From Acidobacteriota bacterium (GTDB lineage Bacteria; Acidobacteriota; HRBIN11): DNA of 12,731 nt. The position numbers and the translations under genes were made by a program. The stretch lies in assembly GCA_025061865.1 (NCBI GenBank), contig JANXAA010000028.1:1-12731 (forward strand), written 5' to 3'. Of this stretch, positions 1-5,903 are shown in pieces. The first letter of the stretch is position 1. Every line of letters begins with the position of its first letter. Below the pieces are notes generated by a model. It was given only the letters and a program-made list of their open reading frames with translations. It made no database searches and was not told where the DNA came from.

Positions 1-1
1 G

Positions 2-757
2 GGCGTCTCAAGTTTTTGCGACGGGATTGCCGTCTTTGTCGTCCGGGGGAACGCCCTGGTCGGCTGGCAGGGGCTTCGTCTGCAGGGAGTCGGGGCCGAT
101 GCAGAACGGTTTCGGAACTTTTCGGTCCCCCTGGATGCACCCAGCACCTGGGCCCGGTGTTATGAGTCGCAGACGACTCAAGTGGCGACGCTACCCTTTG
201 GGAGCGCCGATCAGGCCATCTTACAGGAAATGGCCGGGTACCTGCCCGAGGTCTTTGCCCTATTCCCGATCCTCGTGAAAGGCAAGTCCGTCGGCCTCCT
301 CTATGCGGACCGCCGCTCAGGCCTCTGGAAGGCGGAGGAGCCGATGGCCATCGAGATCCTTGTCCGGCATGCCGCCATGGCAGTCGAGACGATGCCCTCG
401 CGGCTGAAGTGGATCCAGACCCGCAAGGCCCAAGCCGCCGAACCATCGGCGCCGGCCCCGTCCGAGGTTACCCCAGAAGAAAAGCGGCTCCACGAGGAGG
501 CCCAACGTTTCGCCCGTTTGCTCGTTCAGGAGATCAAAATGTATAACGAACAGCAGGTCATCATGGGTCGCCAGTACCGGGACCTCTATGAACGCCTGCG
601 GGAGGATATTGAACGAAGCCGGAAGGTCTACCTCGAACGGTTCCCTCGGTCGGTCGTCGCCCAGCGGGACTACTTTTACGAAGAGCTCGTCCGCGTGCTG
701 GCCGATGGCGACCCCTCCCTGCTGGGCATCGACCGATGGCCCGTCTTGGACAGCTAA
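2..757 (+). CDS. GAF-domain protein with helical C-terminal tail (5' end missing)
   Basis: The frame is open from the first bases of the window to the TAA at 755-757, so the true start lies upstream; about 251 residues are visible. The first ~130 form a degenerate GAF-like sensor domain. Its clearest piece is the strand pair FPILVKGKSVGLLYADR (about 265-315), followed by a helix ending near AAMAVE. A Pro/Ala/Glu-rich linker (about 415-490) leads to a charged helical tail beginning EEAQRFARLL (494 on) and ending in DYFYEELVRVLADGD. That tail aligns without gaps to the tail of the zinc-ribbon protein at 9016-9894, and the GAF resembles the one at the end of the 3808-5460 protein, so this gene probably belongs to the same signalling network although dCMP deaminase and argF lie between. 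GAF domains usually bind small ligands or mediate dimerisation; no ligand residues can be named here. The missing N-terminus could hold a DUF4388 or receiver domain. Confidence 0.75.
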   Translation, partial: GVSSFCDGIAVFVVRGNALVGWQGLRLQGVGADAERFRNFSVPLDAPSTWARCYESQTTQVATLPFGSADQAILQEMAGYLPEVFALFPILVKGKSVGLLYADRRSGLWKAEEPMAIEILVRHAAMAVETMPSRLKWIQTRKAQAAEPSAPAPSEVTPEEKRLHEEAQRFARLLVQEIKMYNEQQVIMGRQYRDLYERLREDIERSRKVYLERFPRSVVAQRDYFYEELVRVLADGDPSLLGIDRWPVLDS

Positions 758-766
758 GCTCATTGC

Positions 767-790
767 GGGGCGGGGTGTTAGGTGTGGGGG
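767..790 (+). other. G-rich stretch in the 758-887 intergenic gap
   Basis: Just after the stop codon of the GAF gene there are runs of four, four, two and five G within 24 bases. They could form a two-tetrad quadruplex or be only a by-product of base composition. No terminator hairpin with a T-run follows. The remainder of the 130-bp gap holds the YYRY repeat at 838-861 and no visible ribosome binding site for the next gene. Confidence 0.25.
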
Positions 791-837
791 AAAGCCCAGA
801 GACTATGATTCCCACGTCTCGCATCCCCATCGACCCT

Positions 838-861
838 CTGCCGACCTGCCCACCTACCTAT
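838..861 (+). repeat. YYRY tetranucleotide-phased repeat, block A
   Basis: Six consecutive four-base units run from CTGC at 838 to CTAT at 858-861. Five fit pyrimidine-pyrimidine-purine-pyrimidine and one (CGAC) deviates at its second base. Related blocks lie at 9936-9955 (opposite orientation), 10051-10066 and 12409-12436, all between genes. Block A shares the word CTGCCCAC with block D. The block ends 26 bases before the start codon of the deaminase gene. Confidence 0.5.
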
Positions 862-887
862 TGGCCTTATGGCTTAACTGCCCGCCT

Positions 888-1904
888 ATGATCATCGGCC
901 TCACGGGACGTAACGCCGCCGGGAAGGGTACGGTCGCCGCTTGGCTGGAGCGGATCGGGTTCGTCTACCTGTCCCTTTCGGACGAACTCCGGTCGCTCCT
1001 CCGCGAGCACGACATCCCCATCACGCGGGAGAATCTCATCCGCTACGGGGTCGAATTCCGCCGTCGTCTGGGGCCAGGCATCTTGGCCGAGCGGGCCCTC
1101 CGACGGATGGACCCCGAGAAGAACTACGCCGTCGATTCCATCCGCCATCCCCGGGAGGTCGAGGTCCTGCGGAGTCAATCCGACTTTTGCCTCGTCGCCG
1201 TCGTCGCCCGACCGGAGGTCCGGTTCGAGCGACTCCGCCGGCGGGGCCGGGAGAACGACCCCCAGACATGGGAAGAGTTTGAGCGCATCGAGCAGGCGGA
1301 AGTTGCCCACCCGGACCCGATGGCCCAGCAGATCGCGGCCTGCGAGGCGATGGCCGATGTAGTCGTCGAGAATAACGATACGATCGAAGCCCTCTACGAG
1401 CGCCTCCGGGAAGTCCTCCTCCCTTTCTTCTTACGCCAGACTCGACCTGAATGGGATGATTACTTCCTGCACATCGCCAAGGTCGTAGCCCTTCGGAGTA
1501 ACTGTCTGAAACGGAAGGTGGCGGCCATCGTCGTCAAGGACCGGCGAATCATCTCGACCGGCTACAACGGCACGCCTCGGGGAGTCCGCAACTGCAACGA
1601 GGGCGGCTGCGCCCGCTGTCGGGCTCTGGGCCAGAGCGGGACCCAGCTCGATGTATGCCTGTGTTCTCATGCCGAGGAGAACGCCATCACGCAGGCGGCC
1701 TACCACGGGATTTCGTTGCAGGGTGCCACCCTTTACTGTACCCTTTCCCCATGTATCACGTGCGCCAAGATGATCATCAACGCCGGGATCGCCGAGGTCG
1801 TCTACGAAAGCCCCTATCCCCTGGAGTCGGCCGTCGTCGCCCTCTTTCGGGAGGCCGGCGTGCGGCTTCGGGTCCTGGGTCGGGAAGGCCGTAGGGAGGC
1901 ATGA
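888..1904 (+). CDS. P-loop kinase-like / deoxycytidylate deaminase fusion
   Basis: A 338-residue protein in two parts. Residues 1-175 resemble small P-loop nucleotide or dephospho-CoA kinases of the archaeal UPF0200 type: Walker A GRNAAGKGT (7-15), then AVDSIRHPREVEVLR (81-95) and the Arg-rich RFERLRRRGR (112-121). Residues 185-330 are a zinc-dependent dCMP deaminase, with the substrate-loop motif GYNGTP (225-230), HAEENAI (261-267; zinc ligand H261 and proton-shuttle E263) and SPCITC (287-292; ligands C289 and C292). Extra cysteines at 236, 241 and 244 may bind a second metal. The deaminase would convert dCMP to dUMP for dTMP synthesis. ATG 888 was chosen because the P-loop strand begins right there; the frame is open further upstream, but those residues do not resemble protein of either family. 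Stand-alone dCMP deaminases are about half this length. The same domain order is known in AvcD anti-phage deaminases, but a housekeeping role fits the neighbours better. Confidence 0.88.
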   Translation: MIIGLTGRNAAGKGTVAAWLERIGFVYLSLSDELRSLLREHDIPITRENLIRYGVEFRRRLGPGILAERALRRMDPEKNYAVDSIRHPREVEVLRSQSDFCLVAVVARPEVRFERLRRRGRENDPQTWEEFERIEQAEVAHPDPMAQQIAACEAMADVVVENNDTIEALYERLREVLLPFFLRQTRPEWDDYFLHIAKVVALRSNCLKRKVAAIVVKDRRIISTGYNGTPRGVRNCNEGGCARCRALGQSGTQLDVCLCSHAEENAITQAAYHGISLQGATLYCTLSPCITCAKMIINAGIAEVVYESPYPLESAVVALFREAGVRLRVLGREGRREA

Positions 1905-1910
1905 GGCATG

Positions 1911-1956
1911 GGGAGCTACATTTTTATTTTTCATTGCTTTATCGAGATTTAGAGTC
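1911..1956 (+). promoter_or_regulatory. AT-rich segment upstream of argF, candidate promoter region
   Basis: The 52 bases between the deaminase stop and the argF ATG include a strongly T-rich stretch (about 1919-1950) that stands out in this GC-rich window. It is the natural place for a promoter driving argF and the tightly packed genes behind it. I could not fit a convincing -35/-10 pair at proper spacing, so the call rests on composition and position only. Immediately upstream, at 1897-1910, the heptamer AGGCATG occurs twice in tandem. Confidence 0.3.
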
Positions 1957-2892
1957 ATGACGGCGAAGGTGCGTCATTTTCTGGACACGGACGACGTGTC
2001 TATCGAGACCCTGCGGGGCCTTCTCCAGTTGGCCCAGGCAGTCAAGCAAGCGCCCGAACGGTATGCCCACGAACTGGACGGCCGGGTCCTGGGGATGGTC
2101 TTCCAGAAGCCGTCGACCCGGACGCGTGTGTCCTTCGAGGTTGCTATGCTTCAGATGGGGGGCCATGCTTTGTACTTCAACGCCCAGGACCTCCAGTTGG
2201 GCCGTGGCGAGACGGTCGCCGACACGGCTCGCGTGCTGAGCCGGTATGTCGACGGGATCGTCGCTCGGGTCTTTGCCCATGCGGATGTCGTGACGCTGGC
2301 CCGGTATGCCTCGGTGCCCGTCATTAACGGTCTCAGCGATTACCTGCATCCCTGTCAGGTCTTGGCGGACCTCCTGACGTTGTGGGAGAAGAAGGGTCGT
2401 CTGGAGGGGCTCCGCCTGGCCTATGTGGGAGACGGCAATAACGTGTGTCACTCTTTGCTCCTGGCAGGGTCCCGGCTGGGCTTGCACCTGCGGGTCGCCA
2501 CGCCGCCGGGGTTTGAGCCCCATCCCGAGGTCGTCGACCGGGCCCGGTCCTACGCCCGGTCGAGCGGGGGGCGCGTGCTGTGGACGTCCGACCCCGGGGA
2601 GGCGGTCGCCGGGGCCGACGCCGTGTATACGGACGTGTGGGCCTCGATGGGCCAAGAGCACGAGCGGGCTTATCGGGTTCAGGTCTTCCGGCCCTATCAG
2701 GTGAATGCGACCCTGATGGGTCAGGCCCGACCGGACGTCATCTTCATGCACTGCTTGCCGGCCCATCGGGGAGAGGAAGTCACCGACGACGTCATCGACG
2801 GGCCCGCCTCGGTCGTCTGGGACCAGGCCGAGAACCGTCTCCACACGCAGAAAGCCCTGCTTCTCTGGCTGTTTCATCGGGTGACGCTATGA
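1957..2892 (+). CDS. argF: Ornithine carbamoyltransferase
   Basis: A 311-residue cytoplasmic enzyme of normal family length that transfers carbamoyl phosphate to L-ornithine to give citrulline, in arginine biosynthesis. Visible signatures are the carbamoyl-phosphate loop STRTR (53-57), HPCQ (131-134), the ornithine-site motif DVWASMG (226-232) and the catalytic HCLPAHRG (265-272). The SMG motif argues for ornithine rather than N-acetylornithine or aspartate as substrate. ATG 1957 gives the usual N-terminus (RHFLD begins at residue 6). The TGA stop overlaps the ribH start as ATGA (2889-2892), implying co-translation. No other arginine genes are in the window and no ARG box was recognised. Biosynthetic argF and catabolic arcB cannot be separated by sequence alone; the lack of arcA or arcC nearby favours the biosynthetic role. 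Confidence 0.96.
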   Translation: MTAKVRHFLDTDDVSIETLRGLLQLAQAVKQAPERYAHELDGRVLGMVFQKPSTRTRVSFEVAMLQMGGHALYFNAQDLQLGRGETVADTARVLSRYVDGIVARVFAHADVVTLARYASVPVINGLSDYLHPCQVLADLLTLWEKKGRLEGLRLAYVGDGNNVCHSLLLAGSRLGLHLRVATPPGFEPHPEVVDRARSYARSSGGRVLWTSDPGEAVAGADAVYTDVWASMGQEHERAYRVQVFRPYQVNATLMGQARPDVIFMHCLPAHRGEEVTDDVIDGPASVVWDQAENRLHTQKALLLWLFHRVTL

Positions 2893-3320
2893 CCCGCATC
2901 GGCATCGTCGTCGCTCGGTACCACGAGGTCGTCGTCCAGAACCTCCTGGCGGGGGCCCGACGGGCCCTGGAGGAGGTCCATGTCCCGGAGACGAGCCTTC
3001 AGACCCTCGAAGTCCCGGGGTCTTTTGAGATCCCCTGGGGGGTCGCACACCTGATCGAGACCTGGCGGCCGGACGGCGTCATCGCCTTGGGGGCCATCAT
3101 TCAGGGCGAGACCGATCATCATGCGTACCTGGCCCAAGCGGTGTTCTCAGCGCTTGCACAAATCAGCATCCAGTATAAAATACCCATTGGGCTGGGCATC
3201 GTAACGACAGCTAATCTCTCGCAGGCCCTGGAACGGGCGGGGGGCAAGATGGGCAACAAGGGGTACGAGGCCGCGCGGGCCGTCCTTCAGTGTCTGCGGG
3301 GGGTTCACGTCCCGACGTGA
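2889..3320 (+). CDS. ribH: 6,7-dimethyl-8-ribityllumazine synthase
   Basis: A 143-residue protein, the usual size for lumazine synthase. It condenses 5-amino-6-ribitylaminouracil with 3,4-dihydroxy-2-butanone 4-phosphate in the penultimate step of riboflavin synthesis and normally forms pentamers or 60-subunit shells. The sequence shows the N-terminal strand RIGIVVARYHE (3-13), VPGSFEIP (42-49), IQGETDHH (71-78; H77 matches the catalytic histidine) and the C-terminal GNKGYEAA (122-129). The ATG lies in a 4-base overlap with the argF stop, and translation starting there gives the canonical N-terminus; the open frame further upstream is only a shadow of argF. ribH followed by nusB is a widespread bacterial gene order and supports the call. 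No FMN riboswitch is seen upstream, and other rib genes are absent from the window. Confidence 0.96.
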   Translation: MTRIGIVVARYHEVVVQNLLAGARRALEEVHVPETSLQTLEVPGSFEIPWGVAHLIETWRPDGVIALGAIIQGETDHHAYLAQAVFSALAQISIQYKIPIGLGIVTTANLSQALERAGGKMGNKGYEAARAVLQCLRGVHVPT

Positions 3321-3334
3321 CGTCCGGACAGGCG

Positions 3335-3811
3335 ATGAACGTGGAACACCGTCCCGATCGGTCATCTCCCGCAACGGAGGGATTTTCGTTCGTCTTCCCG
3401 GCCTTATGGCCGAACCGCCGGCGGGCTCGCGTGCTGGCGATGGTGGTCCTGTATAGTCTTGAGCTGGACCCAGGGGACGTCGAGGAGAAGACGGCCGAGG
3501 TCCTCCAGATGTTGGGACCCGCCCGACCGGCCGTCTTGGAGCGGGCCTGTTACCTGGTCGCCGGCGTCCTCCAGCATCGGTCAGAATTGGATGCCATTAT
3601 CCAGCGCTGGGCCCACCACTGGGAACTGGAACGTCTGAGTCCCGTCACCCGCAACGTCCTCCGGATCGCCCTCTTTGAGTACCTTCACGACGGTCTGGAC
3701 TTGGCCCTGGTCATCCACGAGGCCGTAGAACTAGCGAAGGCCTTTGCCGAGGACGACGCCTTCCGATTCGTTCACGGCCTGTTGGATCAGCTCCGGAGTC
3801 GACGGGCATGA
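3335..3811 (+). CDS. nusB: Transcription antitermination factor NusB
   Basis: A 158-residue all-helical RNA-binding protein. With NusE (ribosomal protein S10) it binds boxA RNA and supports antitermination in rRNA operons. Family features are the Arg-rich first helix RRRARVLAMVVLYSLEL (28-44), the core helix ending LSPVTRNVLRIALFEYL, and the C-terminal IHEAVELAKAF and FVHGLLDQL. ATG 3335 is 14 bases after the ribH stop. It leaves about 25 residues before the first conserved helix, a little longer than usual, but no other in-frame ATG lies closer to that helix. The ribosome binding site is weak. The stop codon overlaps the next start as ATGA (3808-3811), which ties this housekeeping gene to the signalling genes downstream. 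Identity is well supported by both sequence and ribH linkage. Confidence 0.93.
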   Translation: MNVEHRPDRSSPATEGFSFVFPALWPNRRRARVLAMVVLYSLELDPGDVEEKTAEVLQMLGPARPAVLERACYLVAGVLQHRSELDAIIQRWAHHWELERLSPVTRNVLRIALFEYLHDGLDLALVIHEAVELAKAFAEDDAFRFVHGLLDQLRSRRA

Positions 3812-5460
3812 GCCTGACGGGTAGTCTGGAAGATTTATCGTTGACCGACATCATCCAGATCATCAGTCTCAGCAAGCGGACAGGCATCCTGGAAGTCGAA
3901 TCCGAGGACCGGCACCGGGGCATCATCATTTTTAAGAACGGTCAAGTCGTGAGCGCCCTCCTGCAGGGAAAGAACCAGAAAGGCCTGGGCCAGTCTTTGG
4001 TCGAGTATGGGGTCCTCCGAGCCGAGCAATTGGAACAGGCCCTTGCCCTGCAACGCCAGCAGAAGGCTCATCAACCCCTGGGTCAGATCCTCGTCCAGCA
4101 GGGGTGGCTCACTCGGGAGGCCCTCGAGCTAGCCCTTAAGCAGCAAATTTACCGGACTATCTATGAACTCCTTCAGTTTCCGAGGGGCACCTTTACCTTT
4201 CACCTGACCGAGATCATCCCCTATGACGAGATTCGGGTCGACCCCATCGACCTGGTCTTATTAGAGAAGGGTCTGAATGCCCAGCAACTCTTGTTGGATG
4301 CCATGAAGCTTCGGGACGAGAGTCAGTTCTTGGGGTCGGCGACTGCCCCAGTGGGGCCCGGTGCCGACATCGGCCTGGCGGGGGAGGAAGAGGCGGAGAC
4401 GGAAGTTTCGTTGGAGGGCATGTCGATCCTCCTGGCCTCCCCGCAGGCCGTCGTCCGCTCGTATTTGTCTCACACCTTGATCCAGCGGGGCGCTGTCGTC
4501 GTCGATCTTTCCGAATCGGGACCCGACGAAATCCTGGACCGCGTCGTCGAATGGCAACGGCTGACTTCGGACGTCACGGTGGTCGTGGACGTGGACATGC
4601 TCCGGGCCCCCCTAGCGTGGATTCAGGCGGTCCGCCGACGGGCTGGCGGGATTCCCATCGTCCTGGTGTACCGGTATATTCAGCCGGACTTAGACGAGGC
4701 CCTGCGACGGACATGGAACGTGCACCTCCTGCAAAGCCCCTTCATCCCGGCGGGATCGCCTCGGGAGGTCCAGGGGCACGCCCACATCTTGACCCAGGTC
4801 TTGTTGGATCACCTGCGGATGCTCCGGGCGACTCAAAATACCCGGCCGAGGCCGTCAGCGTCAGACATCATGGAACGGCTGTGGCAGGAACTCGGCCTGG
4901 ACGAGCCCTTCCAGGAAGAGACCTCGGAGGCCCACCTCTCGAAGCTCATGGCCCAATTGAAGCAGGCCCTGGCTGAACTGCGGCATCCCTCCGAAGCCCC
5001 CCAGATCTCACTCCTGATCTTGCAGTTTGCCGCCGAGTTCCTGGACCGGGGCCTGCTGTTTCTGAACACGCCCCAAGGCGTCGTCGGCCTCGGTGGGTTC
5101 GGTGACACGGGTGACGACGAGGCGATGCCCCTGAAGGTCCGACGGATCCGATTGCCTCAGCCTGTCGGCGACTTCGCGGTCGTCGCCCAGACGGGCCAGC
5201 CCGTCCGACGGTCGGTCGCCGAGGCCCCGGCGTGGTTAGAGGCCTTCGCCCAGACTATCGGTCGCTTTCGGCCCTCGGAGTACGTGATCATCCCCCTTGT
5301 CGTCCAGGACCAGACGGTCGGCTTCTTTTACGGAGACAACGCCGTCACGGGCCGACCCCTGGGCGACCTGACGTATCTGGAAATCTTCCTCCATCAGGCG
5401 AGTTTTTCCATCGAGAACGCCATCTTAAACCGACGTCTGAGTCAAGCGGTGTTCCGATGA
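3808..5460 (+). CDS. DUF4388 / pseudo-receiver / GAF signalling protein
   Basis: A 550-residue multidomain protein. Residues 1-55 (MSLTGSLEDLSLTDIIQIIS onward, then TGILEV and FKNGQVVSA) match the start of DUF4388 (PATAN). This is interrupted by two tandem copies of a motif like the GspE/MshE N-terminal domain (60-82 and 91-113), after which DUF4388 seems to resume (114-175). Residues 205-315 look like a response-regulator receiver: D261 sits at the phospho-acceptor position, but the N-terminal acidic pair is missing and the usual Lys of the K-P motif is replaced (LQSPF, 308-312). A helical segment (350-392) leads to a degenerate GAF domain (400-540) with FFYGDN (506-511), related to the GAF of the gene at 2-757. 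No membrane segments are seen, so it should be cytoplasmic. It overlaps nusB and the following regulator gene by ATGA, so it is probably made together with them. It likely acts as an adaptor or sensor beside CheA; its exact function is unknown. Confidence 0.85.
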   Translation: MSLTGSLEDLSLTDIIQIISLSKRTGILEVESEDRHRGIIIFKNGQVVSALLQGKNQKGLGQSLVEYGVLRAEQLEQALALQRQQKAHQPLGQILVQQGWLTREALELALKQQIYRTIYELLQFPRGTFTFHLTEIIPYDEIRVDPIDLVLLEKGLNAQQLLLDAMKLRDESQFLGSATAPVGPGADIGLAGEEEAETEVSLEGMSILLASPQAVVRSYLSHTLIQRGAVVVDLSESGPDEILDRVVEWQRLTSDVTVVVDVDMLRAPLAWIQAVRRRAGGIPIVLVYRYIQPDLDEALRRTWNVHLLQSPFIPAGSPREVQGHAHILTQVLLDHLRMLRATQNTRPRPSASDIMERLWQELGLDEPFQEETSEAHLSKLMAQLKQALAELRHPSEAPQISLLILQFAAEFLDRGLLFLNTPQGVVGLGGFGDTGDDEAMPLKVRRIRLPQPVGDFAVVAQTGQPVRRSVAEAPAWLEAFAQTIGRFRPSEYVIIPLVVQDQTVGFFYGDNAVTGRPLGDLTYLEIFLHQASFSIENAILNRRLSQAVFR

Positions 5461-5903
5461 CGGCAGGGCGGCCCCTGCGTTCGGTGATGGTCATCGAGGA
5501 CTCGGAGACGATGCGGGGGTACATCCGGATGTGTCTCCAATCTTTCTTCCCCGGCGTCCAGAGCCTGGAGGTCTCCGGGGGCTTCGACGCCCTTCGACTC
5601 CTACCGGGCCTGCAGGTCGACCTCATTATCACGGACATCAACATGCCGGACATGAACGGCTTGGAGCTCATCCGCTTCCTGAAGACCCATCCGACATACC
5701 GCCGGATCCCCATCGTCATCGTGTCGACCGAGGGCACCCCTGAGGACCAACGTCGGGGCATGGCCCTCGGGGCCGAGGCTTACATCGTTAAGCCCTTCCG
5801 GCCAGACCACCTGGCCCAGGTCGTCCGGGCCATCTGGCTCCGTCGCGAGCAGAACCTACCGTCCACGCCTCAGGAGAAGCCGGTGTGGCCGCCCGAGAAC
5901 TGA
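5457..5903 (+). CDS. CheY-like single-domain response regulator
   Basis: A 148-residue receiver with no DNA-binding or enzymatic output domain. All phosphorylation residues are present: the acidic pair E14-D15, phospho-acceptor D60 in LIITDINMPDMNG, S90-T91 in IVIVST, and K112-P113 in VKPF. The last ~20 residues are a Pro-rich extension of no known function. ATG 5457 overlaps the previous stop as ATGA, and the C-terminal coding end overlaps the cheA start by 19 bases, so this is the most likely phosphorylation partner of that kinase. Output would be by protein binding, as for CheY on a flagellar switch or PilG/PilH in twitching systems. The open frame upstream of 5457 is only a shadow of the preceding gene. 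Which CheY-like subfamily it belongs to cannot be settled here. Confidence 0.92.
   Translation: MTAGRPLRSVMVIEDSETMRGYIRMCLQSFFPGVQSLEVSGGFDALRLLPGLQVDLIITDINMPDMNGLELIRFLKTHPTYRRIPIVIVSTEGTPEDQRRGMALGAEAYIVKPFRPDHLAQVVRAIWLRREQNLPSTPQEKPVWPPEN
5872..5876 (+). promoter_or_regulatory. Ribosome binding site of cheA
   Basis: AGGAG lies inside the regulator gene, eight bases before the GTG at 5885. It is one of the few strong Shine-Dalgarno sequences in the window and fixes the GTG start of the kinase gene. Confidence 0.6.

Noticed and set aside
838..861. CRISPR array or direct-repeat satellite
   Set aside because: The units are four bases, degenerate and without spacers; only the purine/pyrimidine rhythm is kept.
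588..887. Upstream extension of the deaminase frame to an ATG at 588
   Set aside because: The first part overlaps the GAF gene in another frame and the rest crosses the intergenic repeat. The P-loop strand begins at ATG 888.
1919..1931. T-rich run after the deaminase gene as a terminator
   Set aside because: No GC-rich hairpin precedes it; it fits better as AT-rich promoter DNA for argF.
1939..2877. 312-codon open frame on the minus strand opposite argF
   Set aside because: It mirrors argF over its full length, is rich in Asp, Gly, Pro and His in a pattern typical of antisense reading, and matches no family I know. argF has every catalytic motif.
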